DNA from: CAKSFT01 sp045544615
Lineage (GTDB): Bacteria > Bacillota > Clostridia > UBA1381
NCBI GenBank assembly: GCA_045544615.1
Contig: JAZPZI010000039.1
Location: forward strand, 186,001-250,000
Reading direction: 5' to 3'
Length of the DNA: 64,000 nucleotides
Below the pieces are notes generated by a model, which was not told where the DNA came from, searched no databases, and saw only the letters and a list, made by a program, of their open reading frames with translations. The position numbers and the translations under genes were made by a program. Below are positions 16,686 to 24,048 of the stretch, one piece after another (position 1 is the stretch's first letter; the number at the start of each line of letters is the position of its first letter).

Positions 16686-19256
16686 ATGAAGGGTATTAAA
16701 AAAATTATCACTTCAACATTGGCGGTAGCAGCGCTTGCATCGAACATGACAGGTTTTGCAGCGAGCTTGCCGGCAGAACTCATCGGTACAAAGTATGAAG
16801 AACCGGTACAGGTTCTTGCAGCTTTGAAAATCATGGTTGGTGATGACACCGGTACTTTGAGACTTGATGATACAATCAAGCGTTCAGAGGTTGCCAAGAT
16901 GGTAGTTCACGCTATGGGACTTGAAAAGCTTGCAGAGAACGCAAAGGGAAAATCACCGTTTCGTGATGTTTCAGGTGAACACTGGGCAAGCGGATATATC
17001 AGCGTAGCAAATGCTTACGGTTTGGTAATAGGTGACCCGACAGGTAACTTCAGACCCGATTCAAGAATCACTTATGAAGAAGCGCTCACAATTTTTGTAA
17101 GAGCGACCGGCTATGAGCCAATGGCACTTGCAGACAAGGGTTATCCAAAGGGATATATCCAGGCAGCAGGCGAAAACGGCCTTGCTGATGATGTCAGCGG
17201 AACAGAAAAAGAAGGAATTACAAGAGGAAATGTGGCAGTTCTGGCAAACAATGCTCTCACTGTAAAGCTCATGGAAAGAAAGGGCTACGGTCAGAACGAA
17301 AGCTATGAAATAACAGAAAAGACCTTGCTTGAGAACAAGCTTGACACAAAGAAGCTCACAGGTCAGGTTACAGCAATTGAAAATACAGCAATTGACGGAG
17401 CATCAAGCCTAAACAAGGGTCAGGTAAAGGTTGACGGTGTGGTATATGAAACTGCATACAACTTAAACGATTTGCTCGGCTACAAGGTTGATTACTTTGT
17501 AAGAGAAAATGAAAAGGGTGCACAGGAGATAATCCTTGCGATGCCTAAAAAGAATGCAAACCAGATCGAAGAAATCACATCTGATCAGTTTGAAGCAATC
17601 GGCGAGAAGAACTCTTATAAGACAATCGAGTACTACAAGACACCGTCTTCAGCGAAGGTAACAGTTTTAACACTCGAAGATGGCGCAAAGCTTATCTATA
17701 ACGGTAAGAGCGAAACAATGAGCGACAGTCTTTTGAGCCTCGAAGGAAAGTCAGGTAAAATAAGACTTCTCGATACAGACAGAAACGGAAGATACGACAT
17801 CTGCTTTGTTTCAGACTACTACAATATGGTTGTTGAAGAAGTAACATCAACAAACAAGATTGTGGACAAGTTCGGTGCACCGACCTTGAAGCTCGACAGA
17901 GAAGACGAAACAGTATCATTCAGAATCATGAACGGTGTGAATGAAATCGAAGTCAAGGACCTCAGGGAATACGATGTATTGTCTGTAGCGGCAAGCCGTG
18001 ACAAAGAGGTTTATGAAATCGAAGTTTCAAGAAAGACTGTAGACGGTAAGGTTACAGGGATCGATTCTGAAGGCTACTATATAAACGGCGAACACTATAA
18101 GACAGCCGAAAACTTTGAAGGAACACTTACTCAGTCAACAGAAGGTAAGTTCTACCTTGATGTGTTCGGTAAGATTGCAGCGGTTGATACAGACAAAACT
18201 ATCGGCGCAAACTATGCTTACCTCATCAAGGCATATACAGACCAGAACACCGAAGAAACAACATTGAAGTTCTTCACAAAAGACGGTAAGGAAGAAACAG
18301 TAAAGACAACAGAAAAGATAAGATTCAACGGTAAAGCAGGTGAATTTGCAGCCGATGTTGCCAAGGAACTTAACAAGGGCGGTTCAACAAATAAGCAGCT
18401 TATCACCTACAAAACAAACGCTGACGGTAAGGTTACAGCGATAAACACAGCACTCGATAACAGCGGCACAGGCGAAGTGAACGAGAACAAGTTTACTTTG
18501 AACTATGCGCTCAAGGATGCAGTTTACAACGCAACATTGAAGAGACTCAACAACATCAAGTTGAATGCAGAAACTGTAGTGTTTGACATCCAGGAGGATT
18601 CAAAAGATTACCAGATTGCAACAATCGATATGTTCGAAGACGAGCAGAAGTACAATGTAATGGTATTCGATATGGGTGAAGACTTCGTTGCAAAGGCGAT
18701 TGTTGTAACAGGTGCTGAATTCAAGACAAATGCTGACTCTGCAATCGCAGTTGTAGATAAGATTGCACAGTCGGTAAACGAAGACGATGAATTGGTAGAC
18801 AGACTCTATGCTTTCCGTGACGGTAAGGCGATAGAAATCAATACAGAATCACAGGGAATCCTTGTAAAGGGTGACGATAAGGCACTCGAGGCCGGCGATA
18901 TTATCCAGTACAAGGTAAACTCTGAAGGCGAAATCGTAGCAATCAGAGTGCTTATGGACATCAACTCAAAGGGAACAGAAGCAACAGCCGAACCGGTAGA
19001 ACACTTAAAGACAGTATACGGTAAGGTTACAAAGAAATTTGCTGATTCAATCAATATCACAGTAGCAGGCGGAAGCGTTCAGAACATCGAGCTTCCTGAC
19101 GATGTAACAGTGTATAGCGTTGATACAACAAAGACAAAGAACAAGGTTTCTGTTGCAACAAAGGGCGACATCCAGGCATTCGACGAGGACGAAGGCAACA
19201 GAGTATTCATCAAGCTTTATAAGGATGTAGTACAGGAAGTAGTTATTATAAAATAA
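16686..19256 (+). CDS. S-layer homology (SLH) domain surface protein
   Basis: 856 residues. Signal peptide (residues 1-25: a KGIKKIITS basic start, hydrophobic core, FAA cleavage region). Three SLH-like units follow to about residue 185 (IMVGDDTGTLRLDDTIKRSE, FRDVSGEHWASGYISVANAY, GNFRPDSRITYEEALTIF), which anchor proteins to cell-wall polymers. The remaining 670 residues are a beta-rich, Lys/Glu/Thr-rich region with no catalytic motif that I recognise, so it may be a structural S-layer or wall-coat protein. A strong AAAGGAGGAAA site and even, repetitive codon use fit high expression. I rejected an in-frame start 51 bases upstream because the signal peptide and ribosome site define this one. 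Confidence 0.9.
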   Translation: MKGIKKIITSTLAVAALASNMTGFAASLPAELIGTKYEEPVQVLAALKIMVGDDTGTLRLDDTIKRSEVAKMVVHAMGLEKLAENAKGKSPFRDVSGEHWASGYISVANAYGLVIGDPTGNFRPDSRITYEEALTIFVRATGYEPMALADKGYPKGYIQAAGENGLADDVSGTEKEGITRGNVAVLANNALTVKLMERKGYGQNESYEITEKTLLENKLDTKKLTGQVTAIENTAIDGASSLNKGQVKVDGVVYETAYNLNDLLGYKVDYFVRENEKGAQEIILAMPKKNANQIEEITSDQFEAIGEKNSYKTIEYYKTPSSAKVTVLTLEDGAKLIYNGKSETMSDSLLSLEGKSGKIRLLDTDRNGRYDICFVSDYYNMVVEEVTSTNKIVDKFGAPTLKLDREDETVSFRIMNGVNEIEVKDLREYDVLSVAASRDKEVYEIEVSRKTVDGKVTGIDSEGYYINGEHYKTAENFEGTLTQSTEGKFYLDVFGKIAAVDTDKTIGANYAYLIKAYTDQNTEETTLKFFTKDGKEETVKTTEKIRFNGKAGEFAADVAKELNKGGSTNKQLITYKTNADGKVTAINTALDNSGTGEVNENKFTLNYALKDAVYNATLKRLNNIKLNAETVVFDIQEDSKDYQIATIDMFEDEQKYNVMVFDMGEDFVAKAIVVTGAEFKTNADSAIAVVDKIAQSVNEDDELVDRLYAFRDGKAIEINTESQGILVKGDDKALEAGDIIQYKVNSEGEIVAIRVLMDINSKGTEATAEPVEHLKTVYGKVTKKFADSINITVAGGSVQNIELPDDVTVYSVDTTKTKNKVSVATKGDIQAFDEDEGNRVFIKLYKDVVQEVVIIK

Positions 19257-19292
19257 TCTGCCGATAATAATCTCTTCTTTTGTACCACTATG

Positions 19293-19321
19293 AAAAAAGC
19301 AGCCGAAAGGCTGCTTTTTTA
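19293..19321 (+). terminator. Rho-independent terminator after the SLH gene
   Basis: GCAGCC and GGCTGC pair around a GAAA loop, with A's before and T's after. It directly abuts the structured repeat B1. Confidence 0.9.
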
Positions 19322-19554
19322 GACTGTCGAAAAAGTCGTTCTACCGCAAGCAACCTCAATTTACACCCTTATATTAGTGAAAAGTAAGTGCAAAAAACAA
19401 ATGAAAATGGCGAGAAAACTTTGAGTTTCTCGTCATTGCTTGCTTTTTGCCAATTTAACTTCTACCGTACCATTGTACGCCGACGAAATTAAATTGACAA
19501 AATATAACTTCCTTTTTCGAAGTCTGTCATCGTGCCGATAATTTTATCAACACG
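19321..19554 (+). repeat. Structured repeat family B, long copy 1
   Basis: About 234 bases with nested pairing. The outer stem is AGACT..CGAAAAAG (19321-19335) with CTTTTTCG..AGTCT (19512-19525). GCAAGCAA (19346-19353) pairs with TTGCTTGC (19436-19443) around the hairpin 19406-19437. A second arm has a 12-base stem (19451-19462 with 19485-19496, one mismatch) enclosing CGTAC-CATT-GTACG. A third hairpin lies at 19531-19554. Copy 2 at 23658 has the same fold with compensating changes. It fills most of the 332-base gap between convergent genes and is flanked by terminators. No open frame is convincing here. Confidence 0.8.
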
Positions 19555-19558
19555 CTGA

Positions 19559-19583
19559 AAAAGGCAACCGAAAGGTTGCCTTT
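19559..19583. terminator. Terminator bounding repeat B1 and the aminotransferase gene
   Basis: GGCAACC and GGTTGCC pair around GAAA, with A's on the left and T's on the right. It can serve both convergent genes. It resembles the terminator at 19293 in layout (same GAAA loop). Confidence 0.8.
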
Positions 19584-19588
19584 TGCTA

Positions 19589-20764
19589 TTACTTATTATA
19601 CTTCTTCACAAATCGCTCAATTCGTTCGAGTGCAATCTGGATGCTCTCGATTGAGTATGCGTATGAACAGCGGATGAAGCCTTCGCCGCTTTCGCCGAAA
19701 GCGTTACCCGGAACAACTGCGACTCTTTCTTCAGCAAGAAGGCGTTCGCAGAACTCCTCGCTTGTCATTCCTGTCGACTTGATTGACGGGAACACATAGA
19801 ATGCGCCGAGTGGCTCAAAGCAGTGAAGCCCCATCTTCCTGAATCCGTCGACTATGTAGCGTCGTCTGTAGTTATATTCCTTTACCATCTCTGCAACATC
19901 GTTATCGCAATTTCTGAGTGCCTCAATTGCGGCAAACTGGCTTGTTGTAGGAGCCGACATAATGCCGTACTGGTGCACCTTTGTCATTGCCTTTATAATA
20001 ATCTTCGGGCCGAGTGCATAACCAAGTCGCCAGCCGGTCATAGCAAAGGTTTTTGAAAAACCGTTTATTACAACTGTACGCTCTGCCATACCATCTATTG
20101 CTGAAAATGTTGTGTGAGCCTCGCCGCCATAGCGGAGTTCTGAATAGATTTCGTCCGATATTACGGTAATGTCTGTTCCACGCAAAACCTCGGCTATTGC
20201 CTCAAGGTCGGCTTTTGACATTACACCGCCTGTCGGGTTATTCGGGAATGGAAGAATCAAGACCTTGGTTTTATCGGTAATCTTTGACTTTAACTGTTCG
20301 GGAGTGAGTCTGAAATTATCCTCTTCCTTTGTCTCCAATGGCACCGGAACACCGTTTGCAAGCACTGTACATGGCTTATAGCATACAAAGCACGGTTCGG
20401 GGATTAAAACCTCGTCGCCATCTTCAACAAGGCATCTGATAGCAAGGTCGATAGCCTCACTTCCGCCGACTGTTACCAATACATTATCGTCGGGGTTATA
20501 TGCCACATTGTATTTTCTTTCATAATATTTGCAGATTTCTTCACGAAGCTCGGGAAGACCTGCATTTGCGGTATAGAAGGTTTTGCCCTTTTCGAGCGAA
20601 TATATACCTGCCTCTCTTACCGACCAGGGAGTATCAAAGTCAGGCTCACCAACACCGAGCGACACAACATCGTCCATTGATGCTGCAAGGTCAAAGAATT
20701 TTCTTATCCCTGACGGAGGAATGCCCTGTACCTTCTTATTTAAAAGTTTTGTATAGTCCATCAT
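19589..20764 (-). CDS. Class I/II PLP-dependent aminotransferase (YugH/PatA-like)
   Basis: 391 residues, fold type I. N-terminal substrate region (SLGVGEPDFDTPWSVREAG), FPNNPTGG, SDEIYSELRYGG and the PLP-binding lysine in GFSKTFAMTGWRLGYALG, about residue 235. It probably transfers amino groups from an aromatic, aspartate or alanine-type substrate; which one cannot be told from sequence. The start ATG overlaps the TGA of the Lrp-type gene before it (ATGA), so the two are co-translated. This regulator-enzyme pair matches Bacillus yugG-yugH. Confidence 0.9.
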   Translation of the reverse strand: MMDYTKLLNKKVQGIPPSGIRKFFDLAASMDDVVSLGVGEPDFDTPWSVREAGIYSLEKGKTFYTANAGLPELREEICKYYERKYNVAYNPDDNVLVTVGGSEAIDLAIRCLVEDGDEVLIPEPCFVCYKPCTVLANGVPVPLETKEEDNFRLTPEQLKSKITDKTKVLILPFPNNPTGGVMSKADLEAIAEVLRGTDITVISDEIYSELRYGGEAHTTFSAIDGMAERTVVINGFSKTFAMTGWRLGYALGPKIIIKAMTKVHQYGIMSAPTTSQFAAIEALRNCDNDVAEMVKEYNYRRRYIVDGFRKMGLHCFEPLGAFYVFPSIKSTGMTSEEFCERLLAEERVAVVPGNAFGESGEGFIRCSYAYSIESIQIALERIERFVKKYNK

Positions 20765-21243
20765 AATGTTATCACCTGTCGGGTGTCTTTTTCGTCGTTA
20801 TAGAAAATCAACCCGTCATCCTTATATTTTTTCAGCACGAAGTGTGTTGCTGTGCTGATAACCGACTCCATCGGTGCGAGCTTCTGTGCAACGAAGAGTG
20901 CAACATCCTTCATGCTCTTGCCTTCGATTGTAACTGCAAGGTCATATGCGCCCGACATAAGATAGAGCGACTTAACCTCGGGGTATTTGTAGATTCTCTC
21001 GGCAACCTTATCATAACCGCCGCCACGCTGTGGTGTGATACGAAGCTCGATTAAAGCGTTCACGTGCTCGTTATCGGTTTCGTCCCAGTTAATCATTGTT
21101 TTATAGCCTACTATGATATGGTCCTTTTCAAGACCGGCGATAATGGCGGCGACCTCTTCCTCGGTTTTTCCGAGCATCTTTGCGATTTCGGCATTTCCAA
21201 GCTTTGGACCGTTTTTCTCTAAAATTTCCAATATGTCGTTCAT
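20761..21243 (-). CDS. Lrp/AsnC family transcriptional regulator
   Basis: 160 residues. An N-terminal winged helix (LGNAEIAKMLGKTEEEVAAIIAGLEKDHIIVGYKTMIN) is followed by a RAM ligand-binding domain (ALIELRITPQRG, VKSLYLMSGAYDLAVTIEG). It should bind DNA as dimers or octamers and respond to an amino acid. AGGAGG before the ATG at 21243 fixes the start; longer upstream frames are not needed. It overlaps the downstream aminotransferase gene by four bases and is divergent from ilvE, so it is a natural candidate regulator of both. Confidence 0.92.
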   Translation of the reverse strand: MNDILEILEKNGPKLGNAEIAKMLGKTEEEVAAIIAGLEKDHIIVGYKTMINWDETDNEHVNALIELRITPQRGGGYDKVAERIYKYPEVKSLYLMSGAYDLAVTIEGKSMKDVALFVAQKLAPMESVISTATHFVLKKYKDDGLIFYNDEKDTRQVITL

Positions 21244-21336
21244 TTTAAAAGAACCTCCTTGTTTTTGAATTTCGGGCAATAATCCACCCATTATTTTATT
21301 ATTATACAACATATAAATAGAAATTTCCATATATTT

Positions 21337-21374
21337 TTCGAAAAAAGTTGTAATTTGGAAAAGTTTTTTTCGAA
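21337..21374. promoter_or_regulatory. Inverted repeat between the Lrp-type gene and ilvE
   Basis: TTCGAAAAAA (21337-21346) and TTTTTTCGAA (21365-21374) form 10-base arms around an 18-base centre. It lies in the divergent intergenic region just upstream of the ilvE promoter, so it is a candidate Lrp-type operator. It could also simply be AT-rich DNA. Confidence 0.4.
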
Positions 21375-21381
21375 ATCTGTA

Positions 21382-21410
21382 TTTACAAGCCGGGATTTTT
21401 GGATTATAAT
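21382..21410 (+). promoter_or_regulatory. Sigma-A type promoter for ilvE
   Basis: TTTACA (21382-21387), a 17-base spacer and perfect TATAAT (21405-21410). The leader is about 43 bases, too short for a T-box. Confidence 0.8.
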
Positions 21411-21459
21411 GTATAGTATATCATGGAAAAATTTTGTGATATCGAAAGGAATGGTAAAA

Positions 21460-22527
21460 ATGGAAATCACAATTACAAAAACTCAGAACCCGAAAGCAAA
21501 GCCACAAGACGAATCAAAGCTCGGCTTTGGTCAGATTTTTACTGACCATATGTTCATCATGAACTATGACGACGGTGAAGGCTGGCACGATGCAAGAATC
21601 GTACCTTATGGCCCGATTCCGATGGACCCTGCATCAATGTGCTTACACTACGGTCAGGAAGTTTTCGAGGGTATGAAGGCATACAGAACTCCTGATGGGA
21701 AAATCAATCTTTTCAGACCTGAAAAGAATATGGCAAGACTTAACGCTTCAAACGACAGACTCTGTATCCCACAGATTGACGAAGCATTTGCAGTAGAGGC
21801 TGTAAAGAAGCTTGTATCGGTTGATGCAGACTGGATCCCGACAGCTCCGGGAACATCACTCTACATAAGACCGTTTATCTTTGCAGTAGATAACCGTTTG
21901 GGTGTTCACGCTGCACACCACTTGATGTTTGTAATCATTTTATCACCTGTTGGTGCATACTACGAAAAGGGACTTGCTCCTGTTGACCTCTATGTTGAAC
22001 AGAAGTATGTACGTGCAGTAAAGGGTGGTATGGGTCACACAAAGACAGCAGGTAACTATGCGGCATCTTTGAAGGCTCAGGCAGAAGCTGCAGAAAAGGG
22101 CTATGCCCAGGTTCTCTGGTTAGACGGTGTTGAAAGAAAGTACATCGAAGAAGTTGGTGCAATGAACGTATTCTTCGTACTCGGCGACGAGGTTGTAACA
22201 CCTGAACTCTCGGGAAGTATCCTGCCGGGTATCACAAGAATGTCTGTAGTTGAGCTCTTAAAGAGCAAGGGCTACAAGGTATCTGAAAGAAAGCTCTCAA
22301 TCCAGGAAGTGTACGATGCACACGATAAGGGACTCTTCAAGGAAGCTTTCGGTACAGGTACAGCTGCCGTTATCTCACCTATCGGAACATTCGAGTGGGA
22401 TGGCAGAAAGATTACTGTAGGCGATGGCGGAATCGGTGAGATTTCACAGATGCTCTATGATACAATCACAGGTATCCAGTGCGGAAAGATTAAGGACGAG
22501 TTCGGCTGGACTGTTGAAGTGAAATAA
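21460..22527 (+). CDS. ilvE: Branched-chain amino acid aminotransferase
   Basis: 355 residues, the usual length of the longer bacterial BCATs. Fold type IV PLP enzyme: HYGQEVFEGMKAYR near the N-terminus, the PLP lysine in GHTKTAGNYAASL, then YIEEVGAMNVFFV and GTAAVISPIG. It interconverts Leu/Ile/Val and their 2-oxo acids with glutamate. AAAGGA at 21445-21450 supports the ATG at 21460; two upstream in-frame starts lack a ribosome site. Its own promoter and divergence from an Lrp-type regulator suggest amino-acid-responsive control. Confidence 0.95.
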   Translation: MEITITKTQNPKAKPQDESKLGFGQIFTDHMFIMNYDDGEGWHDARIVPYGPIPMDPASMCLHYGQEVFEGMKAYRTPDGKINLFRPEKNMARLNASNDRLCIPQIDEAFAVEAVKKLVSVDADWIPTAPGTSLYIRPFIFAVDNRLGVHAAHHLMFVIILSPVGAYYEKGLAPVDLYVEQKYVRAVKGGMGHTKTAGNYAASLKAQAEAAEKGYAQVLWLDGVERKYIEEVGAMNVFFVLGDEVVTPELSGSILPGITRMSVVELLKSKGYKVSERKLSIQEVYDAHDKGLFKEAFGTGTAAVISPIGTFEWDGRKITVGDGGIGEISQMLYDTITGIQCGKIKDEFGWTVEVK

Positions 22528-22598
22528 GCCGGAAATTTCTGTTTGGTTTTGACCGGAGCGGAGAACTCCGAATCATAACATTGAAAGGAATTTAAAAA

Positions 22599-23615
22599 AT
22601 GAAAAAGATATTTAGTTTGGCATTGACAGTTGCAATGTCGCTTGTAATCTGTCAGTCGTCTTTTGCAGAATTAAAGATCGGAACATTGGTTCCTACAGTC
22701 AGAGTTGACGAGCGTGAGGTTGTATTTGAAGATCAGACTCCTGTTTTGGATGTTTCTGTTAACCGTACTCTTGTACCTGTAAGAGGCGTATTTGAGGCGA
22801 TGGAGGCAACTGTAAAATGGAATGCTGAAAAAGCAAAGGTTACAATTACCTCAAAGGATAACTTAAACAGAGTCGAGCTCATTATAAATGACCCGACAAT
22901 GAAGGTTGTAGAGTACACATCACTTCTGTCATCAAAAGTGACGGAGGTAGAGCTCGAGACCGCACCTATTATTTACAATAACCGTACAATGCTTCCGCTT
23001 CGTCAGATTTGTGAGGCAATGTATGCAGATGTAAACTGGGATTCAAAGACGGATACAGCAGAAATTCACAGTAAGCAGTTCAAAAGATATATCGCAAAGA
23101 AGACCGAAGAAAAGGGCTCCGAATATATCTTGAAGGATGAGATTGTGAATATGTTCATCACATCCGATGCAATAGATGTCAATGCAGGCGATATGGTTGA
23201 CATTTATGTAAATGTAAAGAATACAGGTCTTTATGAGGGAACATCACTCAGCAGTGGTATAGTGACAATCAACTATGACAATGAAAATTTTGAAGTTGTT
23301 TCGGCAAATCTCTTGAAAGATGGCGAGATTTACACGAATGCCGAAATTGTTAAAAATGAGACCTTTATGAACGAGGCGCTTAAGCTTGTTTATCTTCTGG
23401 CATCAACGGACGGAAGACCGAAGGCAGCAGACACCCAGATTATGAAGATCACTTTCAAGGCAAAGACTGATGAGGGTGGAAGCTTTAATTTGACTGACAG
23501 ACATTATAGAGAGAACTGTGATTGTTCGATTTTTTATGATGATGGAACAAATGTAACAGCAGTTGAAGAAAGCACAGACCTCTATATCGACAGAACGCCG
23601 ATAACAGTAAAATAA
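22599..23615 (+). CDS. Secreted protein with copper-amine-oxidase-like N-domain and cohesin-like C-domain
   Basis: 338 residues. Signal peptide at 1-23 (MKKIFSLALTVAMSLVICQSSFA). Residues 30-165 match the stalk-type domain PF07833 with its two repeats (LVPVRGVFEAMEATVKWN and MLPLRQICEAMYADVNWD). The C-terminal 150 residues look like a cohesin-type beta sandwich (DVNAGDMVDIYVNVKNT, VTINYDNENFEVVSA, QIMKITFKAKTDEGGSFNL). Cohesin domains bind dockerins in cellulosomes, but similar sandwiches also occur in other surface proteins. AAAGGA precedes the ATG. It probably acts at the cell surface or as a secreted scaffold fragment. The cohesin call is by pattern only. Confidence 0.75.
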   Translation: MKKIFSLALTVAMSLVICQSSFAELKIGTLVPTVRVDEREVVFEDQTPVLDVSVNRTLVPVRGVFEAMEATVKWNAEKAKVTITSKDNLNRVELIINDPTMKVVEYTSLLSSKVTEVELETAPIIYNNRTMLPLRQICEAMYADVNWDSKTDTAEIHSKQFKRYIAKKTEEKGSEYILKDEIVNMFITSDAIDVNAGDMVDIYVNVKNTGLYEGTSLSSGIVTINYDNENFEVVSANLLKDGEIYTNAEIVKNETFMNEALKLVYLLASTDGRPKAADTQIMKITFKAKTDEGGSFNLTDRHYRENCDCSIFYDDGTNVTAVEESTDLYIDRTPITVK

Positions 23616-23631
23616 TAATAAAGCAATGATT

Positions 23632-23657
23632 AAAAACAAGCCTTCGGGCTTGTTTTT
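23632..23657 (+). terminator. Rho-independent terminator after the stalk/cohesin-like gene
   Basis: AAAAACAAGCC and GGCTTGTTTTT pair around TTCG. A near copy of this hairpin occurs at 23898, on the other side of repeat B2. Confidence 0.9.
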
Positions 23658-23890
23658 GGTTGCCGAAAAAGTGGCTCTACCGCAAGCAAATTCAGTTTGT
23701 AATTTATTTGAATGGGAATTGGTGCATTAAATAATCAAAAAATGGCGGGAAACTTTAGAGTTTTCCGCCATTGCTTGCTTTTTGCCAATTTAATTTCTAC
23801 CGTACCTTTGTACGCCGACGAAATCAAATTGACAAAATATATCTTCCTTTTTCGAAACCTGTCAGCGTGCCGATAGAAGTTTATCGGCAC
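23658..23890 (+). repeat. Structured repeat family B, long copy 2
   Basis: 233 bases, folding like copy 1. Outer stem GGTT..CGAAAAAG (23658-23671) with CTTTTTCG..AACC (23847-23859): the pairs GGTT/AACC replace AGACT/AGTCT of copy 1. GCAAGCAA (23682-23689) pairs with TTGCTTGC (23771-23778). The arm 23786-23797 with 23820-23831 encloses CGTAC-CTTT-GTACG. The last hairpin (23867-23890) has a 9-bp GTGCCGATA/TATCGGCAC stem. About 90 bases around the second arm are nearly identical to copy 1, while the interior of the first arm is different. It occupies most of the 433-base gap before alaS. Confidence 0.8.
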
Positions 23891-23897
23891 ACTGATA

Positions 23898-23920
23898 CAA
23901 GCCTTCGGGCTTGTTTTTTT
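23898..23920 (+). terminator. Second terminator bounding repeat B2
   Basis: CAAGCC and GGCTTG pair around TTCG, then TTTTTTT. It is almost identical to the terminator at 23632, so the repeat is bracketed by a duplicated terminator. Confidence 0.88.
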
Positions 23921-23944
23921 ATGCCAATTTACCCCAACAGGGTA

Positions 23945-23973
23945 TTGACAAGCGGGCTTTGATTTTGTATAAT
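23945..23973 (+). promoter_or_regulatory. Consensus sigma-A promoter for alaS
   Basis: Perfect TTGACA (23945-23950), 17-base spacer, perfect TATAAT (23968-23973). The leader is about 69 bases, with no T-box visible. It lies only 25 bases after a terminator. Confidence 0.9.
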
Positions 23974-24048
23974 ATAAGATATGGTAAAATAGGATTTGTA
24001 TGGGGTTTTAACCCTGTACCGATTTTTAAAAGGAAGGGATATAACAAA

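Noticed and set aside
21411..21459. T-box leader before ilvE
   Set aside because: The leader is only about 43 bases after a strong promoter, too short, and no T-box sequence is seen.
23911..24048. N-terminal extension of alaS
   Set aside because: The extra 46 codons run through a terminator and a consensus promoter, and the family starts at MEQMGLNEIREKF-like sequence.
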